Assembly: GCF_026802175.1 (NCBI RefSeq)
Contig: NZ_CP113797.1
Location: 1,031,026-1,095,025 of the forward strand
Length of the DNA stretch: 64,000 nt
Reading direction: 5' to 3'
Source: Thermocoleostomius sinensis A174
GTDB taxonomy: Bacteria; Cyanobacteriota; Cyanobacteriia; Elainellales; Elainellaceae
Shown: in pieces, positions 40,374 to 50,342 of the stretch
Position numbering within the stretch: position 1 is the stretch's first letter
Layout of the letters: every line of letters starts with the position of its first letter
Notes under the pieces: model-generated
What the model was told of the DNA's origin: nothing
Seen by the model: only the letters and a program-made list of their open reading frames with translations
Databases searched by the model: none
Program-made: the position numbers and the translations under genes

Positions 40374-41321
40374 ATGATCGCTGCAACTGATACCCCGATG
40401 GCTTCCCGCCTTGTCAATGGTGTTTTATCGATCAAACCCCTTGCCAATCTAGCCAAGCATCAGGCCCGCTCCATGATGATTAAACGAGCGGAGTCAATGG
40501 GTGTGTATTGGCGACAGGAAGTAGCAACCTTGCGATCGCGCGGTGGTGATGCAGCGTTTTCCCACGAGTGGGAGGCTGATCTAGAGCGGATCACGAATAC
40601 CGAGGTTATATATCCCGATTACTACAGGCGATCGTTCCATGCCTACGAGCAGGGCAATTTGAGTTGGGATGCGGCAATGGAGGTAGAAGTGGCGGCTCAT
40701 GCGGTTCATGCTCGCCTCTGGCCAAAGGCTGGCAGAAACGGAGACGCTATGCTGCGACAGAGCTATCACACCGTTCTTCAACAGCAACTTTCACGCCCCC
40801 CTCACACAATTCTCGATATTGGCTGTAGCGTTGGCATGAGCACCTTTGCTCTGCAAGCCATGTATCCCGATGCCCAAATCACGGGTGTAGATTTATCCCC
40901 CTATTTCTTAGCGATCGCCCAATATCGCTGCCAACAGTTTCACCCTTCATCCCCCCACTCCCCCACTTGGCGACATGCTCCTGCCGAAGCCACCGGACTG
41001 CCAGACGCCTGCTGTGATCTAGTCTCAGCCCATTTAATTTTTCACGAACTGCCTCAAGTAGCGGCGATCGGCGTCTTGCAAGAAGCTCGACGTCTGTTGC
41101 GATCGGGTGGATACCTTGCCATTATGGACATGAATCCTCGGTCAGAAGTCTATGCCACCATGCCGCCTTACATTTTGACGTTGCTGAAGAGTACCGAGCC
41201 TTACTTAGACGACTATTTCGCGTTCGATCTAGAGCAAGCTATCTATGAAGCGGGGTTCGATCGACCGACTGTAACCTGTAATAGCCCACGTCACCGAACT
41301 GTTGTTGCTCGGACTCGTTAA
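40374..41321 (+). CDS. Class I SAM-dependent methyltransferase
   Basis: Start ATG 40374 (315 residues) is preferred over an upstream TTG at 40332. The Rossmann core is ILDIGCSVGMSTFALQAMYPDAQITGVDLSPYFLAIA, then LPDACCDLVSAHLIFHELPQVA and EARRLLRSGGYLAIMDMNP, as in methyltransferase type 11. About 130 residues precede the core, with HEWEADLERITNTEVIYPDYYRRSFHAY, typical of a set of cyanobacterial methyltransferases of unknown substrate. The next gene starts 10 bp downstream, implying translational coupling. Confidence 0.85.
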   Translation: MIAATDTPMASRLVNGVLSIKPLANLAKHQARSMMIKRAESMGVYWRQEVATLRSRGGDAAFSHEWEADLERITNTEVIYPDYYRRSFHAYEQGNLSWDAAMEVEVAAHAVHARLWPKAGRNGDAMLRQSYHTVLQQQLSRPPHTILDIGCSVGMSTFALQAMYPDAQITGVDLSPYFLAIAQYRCQQFHPSSPHSPTWRHAPAEATGLPDACCDLVSAHLIFHELPQVAAIGVLQEARRLLRSGGYLAIMDMNPRSEVYATMPPYILTLLKSTEPYLDDYFAFDLEQAIYEAGFDRPTVTCNSPRHRTVVARTR

Positions 41322-41331
41322 GGAGATACCT

Positions 41332-42732
41332 GTGCCGTTGCACCTGAGCCAAAATCGTCGCTATTTTGTTCAATCAGACGGCACACCGTTTTTCTATTTG
41401 GGTGATACCGCCTGGGAACTATTTCACCGTCTCGATCGCAATGCCGCTAAGGTCTACCTAGAAAACCGAGCCGCCAAAGGGTTTACCGTCATTCAAGCCG
41501 TCGTTCTCGCAGAACTTGATGGTCTCAATACTCCGAATCCTTACGGACATACCCCCCTACAAGACAACGATCCAACTCGACCGCAAGCGGCGTACTTTCA
41601 GCATGTCGATTATATTGTGGATCTGGCGGCGCAGTTGGGCTTGTATATAGGACTGTTGCCAACTTGGGGAGATAAAGTCGATCGCAAGTGGGGAATTGGG
41701 CCCGAAATCTTTACGCCAGAAAACGCCCGAATTTATGGCGAATTTTTGGGCAGACGCTATCGCAATCGACCGATTATTTGGATTGTGGGCGGCGATCGTG
41801 ATCCGGCCACTGAACAACAACTGGTCATCTGGCGAGCAATGGCAGCAGGGCTGCGGCAGGGGGATGAAGGGCAGCACCTGATGACGTTTCATAGCCAAAG
41901 CAACTCGGCCACTTGGTTTCATCAGGAGGATTGGCTGGACTTTAATTTGTTTCAGTCGGGACACGCCGCCAAGGATTTTCCCAATCATCAAACCACCGCG
42001 CACAACTATCAGCTATTTCCGGTCAAACCCACCCTTGATGGTGAGCCGCGCTACGAAGATATTCCAGTCCGATTTTGGGAAATTGATCAACCCAGCAACC
42101 GATGGCAAGGGTTGCCAATCGTTAAGCAACTGGCGCAGTATCAGCGGGGCGTGTTTGACGCCTATGATGTGCGACAAGCCGCTTATTGGTCGCTGATGGC
42201 CGGGGCGGCAGGTCATACCTACGGCAACAACAGCGTCTGGCAGATGTGGCAACCCGATCGTCCTTCCTTTGTGCCAGCCCAGATTGCGTGGCAAGAGGCC
42301 CTCGATCGACCGGGAGCGGTGCAAATGGGCTATGTGCGACGGTTGTTTGAGTCGCGGCCGTTCACTCGATTGGTTCCCGATGCAGCGGTGTTGATGAGTC
42401 CAACTGAAATCGGAGCCGCCTACACCAACGCAATGCGGGCAGAAGACGGCAGCTTTTTGTGGGTCTACACACCCATGGGAAATCCTGTGACGGTGAACCT
42501 TCAAGCCATTGCTGGCAACTTGGCAACGGTTCATTGGTACAATCCGCGCACGGGTGAAGCGCAGCGAATTGACGGACAGTTTGGCACGATCGCACCCCAG
42601 GGATTTGTTCCTCCCAGTCAGGGGCGCGGCAATGATTGGGTTCTAGTGGTCGATCGAACCGATTGTCACTTTCCACCCCCTGGACAAGCTCGTTATGAAT
42701 TTTCGGATAGCTCTCCAAATTGCGAACGATAG
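41332..42732 (+). CDS. DUF4038 apiosidase-like protein (GH140 type)
   Basis: Start GTG 41332 with AAGGAG six bases upstream and ten bases after the methyltransferase stop. A longer frame from 41302 overlaps that stop region and is not used. The 466-residue protein begins LSQNRRYFVQSDGTPFFYLGDTAWELFHRL and has RPIIWIVGGDRDP and EPRYEDIP, as in the TIM-barrel DUF4038 family, followed by a C-terminal collagenase-type beta domain (DGSFLWVYTPMGNPVTVNL, ATVHWYNPRTGEAQRI). GH140 members hydrolyse apiose from rhamnogalacturonan II; the substrate here is unknown. No signal peptide is seen. Confidence 0.8.
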   Translation: MPLHLSQNRRYFVQSDGTPFFYLGDTAWELFHRLDRNAAKVYLENRAAKGFTVIQAVVLAELDGLNTPNPYGHTPLQDNDPTRPQAAYFQHVDYIVDLAAQLGLYIGLLPTWGDKVDRKWGIGPEIFTPENARIYGEFLGRRYRNRPIIWIVGGDRDPATEQQLVIWRAMAAGLRQGDEGQHLMTFHSQSNSATWFHQEDWLDFNLFQSGHAAKDFPNHQTTAHNYQLFPVKPTLDGEPRYEDIPVRFWEIDQPSNRWQGLPIVKQLAQYQRGVFDAYDVRQAAYWSLMAGAAGHTYGNNSVWQMWQPDRPSFVPAQIAWQEALDRPGAVQMGYVRRLFESRPFTRLVPDAAVLMSPTEIGAAYTNAMRAEDGSFLWVYTPMGNPVTVNLQAIAGNLATVHWYNPRTGEAQRIDGQFGTIAPQGFVPPSQGRGNDWVLVVDRTDCHFPPPGQARYEFSDSSPNCER

Positions 42733-42756
42733 CATTCTCATTGTTCTTAGGCAGGG

Positions 42757-43134
42757 CTATTGCAGCAAAAATGGGGCGATTGTGCGAATGGTGCGGCGAA
42801 TTTGTAGCAGGAAGATTAGTTGACGAATTTGCGGCGACAGGGTGTTGTACAGTTCGGGTTCACGCTGCAACCGAGCTTCCAGTTCGGCATATTCGGCAGC
42901 CGTTAGAGGCCGACCGTCTACGGGCGATCGAGCCTCGGTGATAATTTCAGTACGCAGAATCTCTTCAGGAATATCATCAGGCGGCGGAAGTGCCAAAGCA
43001 GGAACTCCAGCGGTAGCAATCATACTGCTTAGCAACAGCCCAGCGCCAAGCCGACCATAGCTTGATCGACTAGGTTGAGCGGCGATCGGTTGGATCGCAG
43101 ACCGTGAGATAGTTATTATATGCTCACTTACCAA
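42757..43134 (-). CDS. Exported hypothetical protein
   Basis: A 125-residue protein with a signal-peptide-like N-region: a leader ending in LGAGLLLSSMIATAGVPALA (residues about 30-49) and a likely cleavage after ALA before LPPPDD. The mature part holds PEEILRTEIITEARSPVDGRPLTAAEYAELEARL and RQLIFLLQIRRTIRTIAPFLLQ, which recur in cyanobacterial hypothetical proteins as far as I can judge. Likely periplasmic, function unknown. It converges with the DUF4038 gene with a 24-bp gap. Confidence 0.7.
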   Translation of the reverse strand: MVSEHIITISRSAIQPIAAQPSRSSYGRLGAGLLLSSMIATAGVPALALPPPDDIPEEILRTEIITEARSPVDGRPLTAAEYAELEARLQREPELYNTLSPQIRQLIFLLQIRRTIRTIAPFLLQ

Positions 43135-43389
43135 TGCTGACCTCGCTTTCTATATCAGCGTTGTTGGTTGCCTGAATTCCAAACAATCTACCCCAAAATC
43201 AACCAAGATGAACAGCTTACAGATCGCTAACCCGTAGGCACCCTAGAAGGCATCCCTGGTGGCCTTGAAGCATCCGTAAGCTGTCATTAAAACGTGTTAA
43301 TAAAGGCAAAGGAACAACAGGTAAACACAACAGATATACAACAGGTAAATAAACGCTGCGCCCAAACTAGACGGTTCAGGTTGTTAAAC

Positions 43390-43533
43390 CTATGGAGATG
43401 GAGACTCAGCCGGAGTCTCGACGGGGGACTCAGCCGGAGCATCAGCCGGAGCATCCGTTGTGCCGCCGCCACAAGCCGCTAACACAGACGACAGTCCTAG
43501 AACCAACAATAAACCGATTGCTTTCTTAGTCAT
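43390..43533 (-). CDS. Small lipoprotein (47 residues)
   Basis: Translation from ATG 43533 gives MTKKAIGLLLVLGLSSVLAACGGG, a textbook lipoprotein signal with Cys21 in the lipobox LAAC. The mature chain of only 27 residues is Ala/Pro/Glu-rich, with repeats of DAPAD/DAPAES and ETPAESPSP. GAGGG precedes the start at good spacing. It is anchored in a membrane and probably acts as a small structural or binding peptide. It is too short for many gene finders, and the opposite strand also shows an open frame, which I reject. Confidence 0.75.
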   Translation of the reverse strand: MTKKAIGLLLVLGLSSVLAACGGGTTDAPADAPAESPVETPAESPSP

Positions 43534-43922
43534 GGTGTTTCCCTCTTAAACAGGTTGCAATCAAAAGGATAAACAGGTCGACGAGGAGCTAAACGACTAG
43601 AGGCAACAAAATCCCATAGTCAAAAAGTTGATCGCTAGCAAGCCGACTTCCAAATCCAGAAGATTTTAAAGGCATTTTTGCTTTACGTCCAACCTTGTGT
43701 TACGAGAAGCTGCGTGCTCATAAACACTTAGATAGTTTTAGCAGATTTAGAGATTCTTAGCGCATCTACACAAAGATAGGCTTACTTCACAAAATCTTGA
43801 TAATTAATGCTGACGTTTTCTGAATTGCCATGGAAGCCTGATTCGCTCGGCACGATTCTATTGACCCAGGATACGCTTGAGGACACACTTGAGGTCAAAA
43901 ACGAATTTACAATTATTCATGG

Positions 43923-46900
43923 ATGGTGTTGCAGCGTAGAGTAACAGCGGCAGACATGAAACGAATTGTGTTGATTGCAGGATTTGAGTCTTTCAACGCC
44001 GATCTGTATCGGCAGGCAGCGGCCGCTGCTCAAGCTCGCTGTCCAGATCTGAACATTCATGTATTCAGCGATCGAGATTTAGCGGCGAATCCCGATGCCG
44101 TTGAGGCCGCCTTACACCGGGCCGATGTGTTTTTTGGCAGCCTGTTGTTTGATTATGACCAGGTGCTGTGGCTGCGATCGCGCATAGAATCCATTCCAAT
44201 TCGGCTTATCTTTGAATCAGCGCTGGAGTTAATGAGCTTGACGCGATTGGGAAAATTTTCCATTGGAGATAAACCCAAGGGAATGCCGAAGCCCGTGCAG
44301 TTTATTCTCAGTAAGTTTGGAGGTAGCCAACGCGAAGAAGACAAACTGGCGGGCTATCTTAGCTTTCTTAAAGTCGGACCAAAGCTGCTCAAGTTTGTTC
44401 CAGTGGGCAAGGTGCAAGATCTGCGCAACTGGCTGATTATCTATGGCTACTGGAATGCAGGCGGTTCAGATAACGTGGCAGCGCTGTTTTGGTTTTTAGC
44501 CGAAACCTATTTAGGCTTAAGCATTGGAGACATCCCAGCGGCGATCGACACTCCCAACATGGGGCTGCTTCACCCAGATTACACCGGCTATTTCACCTCA
44601 CCCAAGGCGTACTTGGAGTGGTATCGAAAGCAGAAGAAAATAGGGCAGGTAGGGGGGGTAATTTCTGCATCTTCTGCATCTTCTGCATCTTTCTCATGCT
44701 TTCATCCGCCCATTATTGGCATCCTCCTCTACCGTAAGCATGTCATCACTAAACAGCCCTACATCCCGCAACTGATTCGCGCCTTTGAAGAAGCTGGGTT
44801 AGTGCCATTACCCATTTTCATTAATGGCGTGGAAGGGCATGTTGCTGTGCGCGATTGGTTGACGACAACCTATGAGCAAGCCCAACGGCAACAGGGCACT
44901 GTGGAAACACCATCGCTGTCAGCCGAGGCGGTTACGGTTGATGCCATCGTGTCTACGATCGGGTTTCCGTTGGTGGGCGGTCCGGCTGGCTCGATGGAAG
45001 CAGGACGACAGGTGGAGGTGGCCAAGCGCATTCTTAGCGCCAAAAATGTGCCCTACTTTGTCGCGGCTCCGCTGTTAATTCAAGATATTCACTCGTGGAC
45101 GCGGCAAGGCATTGGCGGGCTGCAAAGTGTGGTGTTGTATGCGCTGCCAGAATTAGATGGGGCGATCGATACGATTCCTTTGGGGGGGCTAGTGGGCGAC
45201 ACAATTTACCTAATCCCAGAGCGGGTCAAACGTCTGACGGGGCGGGTCAAACGTTGGATTCATCTGCGGCAAACGCCACCCTCTGAACGCAAAATTGCTG
45301 TAATTCTCTACGGGTTTCCGCCAGGCTACGGAGCAACCGGAACAGCGGCGTTGTTGAATGTGCCCCAATCACTCATCAAGTTTCTCAACGCCCTTAAAGA
45401 AGCGGGCTATACCGTAGGAGACATTCCTACCGACGGGGAAGCTTTAATTCGTCAGGTGAAGGAAGCGGATGAAGCGTATGTGGGTCACACCCCAGACACC
45501 AGTCTAGACGAAGCAGGCATAACCACTGTCACCGCGCAATCGTTAGAACAGTGGCTTGGTTATCTGCTTACTCATCGCATCAAAAAACAGTGGCATTCGT
45601 TAACAGCTAGCGGCATTCGCACCTTAGTGAATGGCGATCGACCGGAAGCATCTCAGTATTTGCTCGGAGGGGTAAGACTGGGTAATGTTTGGATTGGAGT
45701 ACAGCCACCGCTAGGGTTGGCGGGTGATCCGATGCGGTTGATGTTTGAGCGCGATTTGACCCCCCATCCTCAGTATGCAGCTTTTTATCAGTGGCTACAA
45801 AACGAGTTTCAAGCCGATGCGATCGTTCATTTTGGAATGCATGGCACCGTTGAGTGGCTACCGGGGTCTCCCTTGGGCAACACGGGTTATTCTTGGTCAG
45901 ATGTACTGCTAGGCAATTTGCCCAATCTTTACCTCTATGCTGCCAACAATCCTTCAGAGTCGATTCTGGCGAAGCGACGGGGCTATGGCGTGTTAGTGTC
46001 TTACAACGTTCCCCCCTATGGTCGGGCTGGATTGTATAAAGAACTGGTAGCGCTGCGCGATTTAATTAGCGAATATCGCGAAGATCCAGAAAAAAACTAT
46101 GCCTTGAAAGAGGCAATTTGCAAGAAGATTTTAGATACCGGGCTAGAAGCAGACTGTCCTTTTCTCGATGCCAAACGGCTAGGCATAGAGTTCACCCCCG
46201 AAACGGTGCAGATGTTCAGCCAACAAGCGTTTGAAAACTACCTGGTGCACCTCTACGACTATCTGCACGTGTTGGAAAATCGCCTATTTTCATCGGGCTT
46301 GCACGTGTTGGGTGAACCGCCGAATCAGGAGGAGGTACAAAGCTACCTGCAAGCGTATTTGGGTGATGCCTGTCCCGATAGTGCAACGATCGCCGATTGG
46401 CAGTCATCGAGTCACAGCGGCAATCACCCCAACTTGGCTGAGGTCAAAGATATTTGCGATCGGCTCCAGCAAACCACCGATGAACTTACTAATTTGCTGC
46501 GGGGTCTCAACGGTGAATACATCCCGCCTGCACCCGGGGGGGATTTGTTGCGAGATGGACCAGGAGTGTTACCCACCGGTCGCAATATTCACGCCCTTGA
46601 CCCCTATCGGATGCCCTCTCCAGCTGCCTATGAACGCGGCCGAGAAATTGCTCGAAAAATTCTAGCCCAGCATCAGCAAGAACATCACACCTATCCTGAA
46701 ACCGTGGCCGTTATGCTGTGGGGGTTGGATGCGATTAAAACACGCGGCGAATCGATCGGAATTTTGCTGGAACTGGTAGGAGCAGAACCTGTCAAGGAAG
46801 GGACTGGAAGGATTGTCCGCTATGAGCTAAAACCGTTAGCTGAGTTGGATCATCCCCGCATTGATGTATTGGCGAATCTATCTGGTATTTTTCGCGATAG

Positions 46901-47750
46901 TTTTGTCAATATTATTGAATTACTAGATGATTTATTTCAACGAGCCGCAACGATTGACGAACCTATTGAGCAGAACTTCATTCGCAAACATACCTTAGAA
47001 CTTCAAGCCCAAGGAGTTGAGAATGGAGCATCCCGATTATTCTCGAATCCATCTGGTGATTTTGGTTCGCTAGTGAACGATCGGGTTGTGGACTCTAACT
47101 GGGAATCGGCTGAAGAATTGGGTGATACCTGGAAAGGTCGTAACACCTTTAGCTATGGACGAACCGATAAAGGCCAGTCCCGTCCTGAAGTATTACAAGC
47201 ATTGCTGAAAAGCACCGATCGAATTGTGCAACAGATCGATTCGGTGGAATATGGTTTGACAGATATTCAGGAATACTACGCCAACACGGGTGGGTTGAAG
47301 AAAGCCGCAGAGACACAACGCGGGAAAAAAGTCACGGCAAGTTTTGTGGAAAGCTTCTCCAAGGACACAACGCCTCGTCCGTTGGAAGCCTTGTTGCGTA
47401 TGGAGTATCGCACCAAACTGCTGAACCCTAAATGGGCAGACGCCATGGTCAATCAAGGTTCTGGAGGGGCTTACGAAATCTCTCAACGAATGACGGCACT
47501 GATGGGCTGGGCGGGAACCGCCGACTTTAAGGAAAACTGGGTCTACGATCAGGCGGCTGATACCTATGCGCTAGATGCAGACATGGCTGAAAAACTGCGC
47601 AAAGCCAATCCGGAAGCCTTCCGTAATATCGTCGGCAGAATGTTGGAGGCACACGGTCGCGGCTTCTGGCATCCAGACTTGGAGAAACTAGAGAAACTTC
47701 GTGAATTGTACGAATTAGCTGATGAGGAGTTGGAAGGTGTAACGGCTTAA
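43923..47750 (+). CDS. bchH: Magnesium chelatase large subunit, BchH-type
   Basis: A 1275-residue subunit that binds protoporphyrin IX for Mg insertion, with ChlI/ChlD encoded elsewhere. Seen are LIFESALELMSLTRLGKF, GYWNAGGSDNVAALFWFL, HFGMHGTVEWLPGSPLGNTGYSWSDVLLGNLPN, YAANNPSESILAKRRGYGVLVSYN and the C-terminal GAYEISQRMTALMGWAGT with the end AHGRGFWHPDLEKLEKLRELYELADEELEGV. It lacks the longer N-terminus of ChlH, so it is the BchH-like paralogue. A 9-bp microsatellite adds ISASSASSAS near residue 250. An alternative start at ATG 43956 (MKRIVLIAG) is plausible. Confidence 0.9.
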   Translation: MVLQRRVTAADMKRIVLIAGFESFNADLYRQAAAAAQARCPDLNIHVFSDRDLAANPDAVEAALHRADVFFGSLLFDYDQVLWLRSRIESIPIRLIFESALELMSLTRLGKFSIGDKPKGMPKPVQFILSKFGGSQREEDKLAGYLSFLKVGPKLLKFVPVGKVQDLRNWLIIYGYWNAGGSDNVAALFWFLAETYLGLSIGDIPAAIDTPNMGLLHPDYTGYFTSPKAYLEWYRKQKKIGQVGGVISASSASSASFSCFHPPIIGILLYRKHVITKQPYIPQLIRAFEEAGLVPLPIFINGVEGHVAVRDWLTTTYEQAQRQQGTVETPSLSAEAVTVDAIVSTIGFPLVGGPAGSMEAGRQVEVAKRILSAKNVPYFVAAPLLIQDIHSWTRQGIGGLQSVVLYALPELDGAIDTIPLGGLVGDTIYLIPERVKRLTGRVKRWIHLRQTPPSERKIAVILYGFPPGYGATGTAALLNVPQSLIKFLNALKEAGYTVGDIPTDGEALIRQVKEADEAYVGHTPDTSLDEAGITTVTAQSLEQWLGYLLTHRIKKQWHSLTASGIRTLVNGDRPEASQYLLGGVRLGNVWIGVQPPLGLAGDPMRLMFERDLTPHPQYAAFYQWLQNEFQADAIVHFGMHGTVEWLPGSPLGNTGYSWSDVLLGNLPNLYLYAANNPSESILAKRRGYGVLVSYNVPPYGRAGLYKELVALRDLISEYREDPEKNYALKEAICKKILDTGLEADCPFLDAKRLGIEFTPETVQMFSQQAFENYLVHLYDYLHVLENRLFSSGLHVLGEPPNQEEVQSYLQAYLGDACPDSATIADWQSSSHSGNHPNLAEVKDICDRLQQTTDELTNLLRGLNGEYIPPAPGGDLLRDGPGVLPTGRNIHALDPYRMPSPAAYERGREIARKILAQHQQEHHTYPETVAVMLWGLDAIKTRGESIGILLELVGAEPVKEGTGRIVRYELKPLAELDHPRIDVLANLSGIFRDSFVNIIELLDDLFQRAATIDEPIEQNFIRKHTLELQAQGVENGASRLFSNPSGDFGSLVNDRVVDSNWESAEELGDTWKGRNTFSYGRTDKGQSRPEVLQALLKSTDRIVQQIDSVEYGLTDIQEYYANTGGLKKAAETQRGKKVTASFVESFSKDTTPRPLEALLRMEYRTKLLNPKWADAMVNQGSGGAYEISQRMTALMGWAGTADFKENWVYDQAADTYALDADMAEKLRKANPEAFRNIVGRMLEAHGRGFWHPDLEKLEKLRELYELADEELEGVTA
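44663..44689 (+). repeat. In-frame 9-bp microsatellite in bchH
   Basis: TTCTGCATC is repeated three times in tandem, encoding an SAS-rich linker, and is followed by a partial unit. It sits within an otherwise conserved gene, in a surface-loop position. Confidence 0.85.
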
Positions 47751-48270
47751 CCACAAACATCTATACAGAAATACAACCAACAAGCGCACGGCTTGCTCAG
47801 TGCTCAACGTACACTGACGCAATATACCAATACTTTCAAGTATCCCTAGACACCCCATGTTACTTGAAAGGTGAATCGATTCCGCACAAAATCACGAGGT
47901 AACTTTCATACAAATTACCCAGAAAGGTGAAAACAAAAAGAATGCATCTTTCAAGCTGAATAGAAATTTCAATGATTTTGTGAATACCTAAACAAGAACG
48001 AGTGATTTAGAATTGAGTAAAAACTCACTCAATTTTAGATAGTAAAGAGTCAAATAGGACGGAACTAAATTCCAACTAACAAATAATACACATAGGTCTA
48101 ATAACAGAATCAAACAATGATTAAGTTTTTATAAATTTAATTCTTAGCATAGAGAAATATTGATACTTGTTTATTGGAATTGTCCTGAGTCAGTAAACAT
48201 TTCAATGAACTAGGAAGTGATTGAAGTAGATAACTAAAACCCCTAGTATAGTAGCAGCGCATAACCAGGT
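47751..48270. other. A/T-rich intergenic region
   Basis: About 520 bp between bchH and the sensor-like gene. The only structure I see is an eight-pair hairpin at 48011-48034 (AATTGAGT with ACTCAATT, followed by TTTAG), a weak terminator candidate. The region just before 48271 is likely to hold the promoter of the next gene. Confidence 0.5.
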
Positions 48271-48999
48271 ATGTATAACCTCACCAACTTTAGCCAGGAC
48301 GACATGCTCAAGTGCGCGATCGCCTTGCGAAACATTGATTTAGGCGCTAAGAGCATGGAGGAAGTTGCTGATCGCATGGTGCGTTATCTTTATGAAAATC
48401 TTATTGATCAACAAACTGGAAAACCTGCTTGTGCGCTGGTGCGCTTTTTCAAAACTCACTCCTATCGCGATCTCCATCAATCGCTTCAAGAAGCAGCGTG
48501 TGATATTTTAGGGAGCCGTTCCATTATTCCAGCAACCAAATGTCTAACCCTTTTAGCCACAGCAGGCGATGAGCCACACTGGAATTCTCGTCATCACTCC
48601 ACTGGGCACAAGGCAATTCCATTGATCGATCGCGATTTTATTGAAAGAGCACCTATGATTTCGCAGCTTATTAAACAATTTGGGCTTGAGGCTGAGGCCA
48701 TTTTGAAGCCTGATCCCAAATTAATCCTTGATTTGCAGCGCACGAAGTTTAATGTGTTTTATGTACCCGATGCGTTAGGTAGTGCTCACATTCCTACTCA
48801 AAAAGACTTCGTAATTCCCTATCAAATTAAATCGGTGCTGGGGTTTGGTGGCATGTTACCGTCTGGAAACATTTTTGCCATCATCTTATTTAGCAAGACT
48901 TGGTTTCCGTATGACACCGCAGAACTATTTAAGTGGGTTTCTGCTTACGCTAGAATTGCTGTTGTTTCGTTCGATCGAGGCGCAATTTTCAAGGCTTAA
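48271..48999 (+). CDS. Stand-alone sensor-like domain protein
   Basis: A 242-residue soluble protein that resembles the N-terminal input module found in some cyanobacterial signalling proteins: the opening FSQDDMLKCAIALRNIDLGAKSMEEVADRMVRYLY, then ALVRFFKTHSYRDL, CLTLLATAGDEPHWNSRHHSTGHKAIPL, PMISQLIKQFGLEAEAILKPDP and the closing GFGGMLPSGNIFAIILFSKTWFPYDTAELF, as I recall from family patterns. No kinase, HAMP or output domain follows; the frame ends after the module. It may act as a stand-alone receptor working with a partner. Ligand unknown. Confidence 0.6.
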   Translation: MYNLTNFSQDDMLKCAIALRNIDLGAKSMEEVADRMVRYLYENLIDQQTGKPACALVRFFKTHSYRDLHQSLQEAACDILGSRSIIPATKCLTLLATAGDEPHWNSRHHSTGHKAIPLIDRDFIERAPMISQLIKQFGLEAEAILKPDPKLILDLQRTKFNVFYVPDALGSAHIPTQKDFVIPYQIKSVLGFGGMLPSGNIFAIILFSKTWFPYDTAELFKWVSAYARIAVVSFDRGAIFKA

Positions 49000-50339
49000 T
49001 TGAAATAGCTTCCTCGTATCGTTACAGTTATTGTCGCTTCCAACCAACAAAATTTAAACCTTTGAGTTTAGTGTTCCGGACGTTGGACAATTGTCTCCAT
49101 GATTCGTCGTCTTGCTCCAGGTTCAATTCCAAACAAGCGAATATATTCGTCTCTGTGCGCCGCCAGGCAAGCTTCTAGGGTTGCAATCGCCTCTGACTCA
49201 CTGTGAGTTTGAATGGAACCACAGCTTTGCCAAGATCCAGTTTTAAAGCGACGGCGATCGACATGTTCCATCCCAATTCGATACCCTTGTGCTACTAATT
49301 GACGTACTTGCTCAATCACCTCTGCACTTAATGGTTTTGTTGCTAGATGAGAACGATCGAACCTAGATGTAAACTCAGGTGAATAGCTGGGCTGCGTGTC
49401 TTTAAAGTGAGCTTCAAAATGAGCGTCTTTTGGCTGAGGTGTTTGAGAGTGAGACGAGTGTTGAACCCTGTGGTTTTGACTCAACCCGTTACTTTCAAAA
49501 GCGCGAAGGGACGGAGATGTGTCTAACTGAGCGCCATAGCGCTGTGCCGTTTGAGCTTCTGCCAAAGAACGATTGTAAGCGGCTGCCAGACGCAACTCTT
49601 GAATGCGTTGCTGTTCTCTGACCATTGCTTCTCCTTTTTCAAACAGGTGTTCCAAGCTGAAATCTGGTTTCTGGAAATTAGGCTTCTCTTTGAGATTTGC
49701 CAACTTCATTCCTACCTTGTCAAACCCTGTTTGTTCAATGAATGCTAAAACTTGTTCATCATAAATACTCGATCGCAGTGCTCCAAAGAAGTCGATCGAT
49801 TGTCCTTCAAAATGATTGACTAACTGTTCCACCTGGGCGGCTGTTAATCCATCAGGTTCAAAAATGCCGCCCACAATTCCCAAGCGATCGTCTCGAGTGG
49901 GTTCCCAATAGAATTTCTCCATACGTCCATCTCGCACCAAGGGAGCATACAAAGTGCCAAAGTCATTACCAGTGACGATAATTGGCACACGCGGCAGGGG
50001 TTCACTGTCATAGCTACCCGGCAGTTGAACATTCGTTGGATTATCGGCAATATTCATCAGCGTGGCATTTACCAACTGGGTATTGACGGTGTATTGCGTC
50101 CCTCCGTCAATGCGACCTGCTCCCGCATCAATATCATTCACCATCAAGACAGACATTTTGCCATGCTTACGAATAATATCTGCCGCTTCTCGATAGCGTA
50201 AACGCACCAACCGCGAGGGATCACCTGCATCAGGGCTTTCCATTTCTCCAGCCGACATATGAACCGCTTCAACTTTCATTAAATTGAATACTAATTCACA
50301 CTGAAAGGATTTACCTTCTCCCTTGTGTCCATGAATGCC

Positions 50340-50342
50340 TAA
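50340..50342. repeat. Target-site duplication, left copy (TAA)
   Basis: TAA at 50340-50342 and again at 51256-51258 flank the IS. A 3-bp T-N-A duplication is typical of the IS1031 branch of IS5. Confidence 0.85.

Noticed and set aside
42013-42534. Minus-strand 173-codon frame inside the DUF4038 gene
   Set aside because: It is antisense to a good coding region; its Cys/His-rich appearance reflects the reverse of Trp- and Gln-rich codons.
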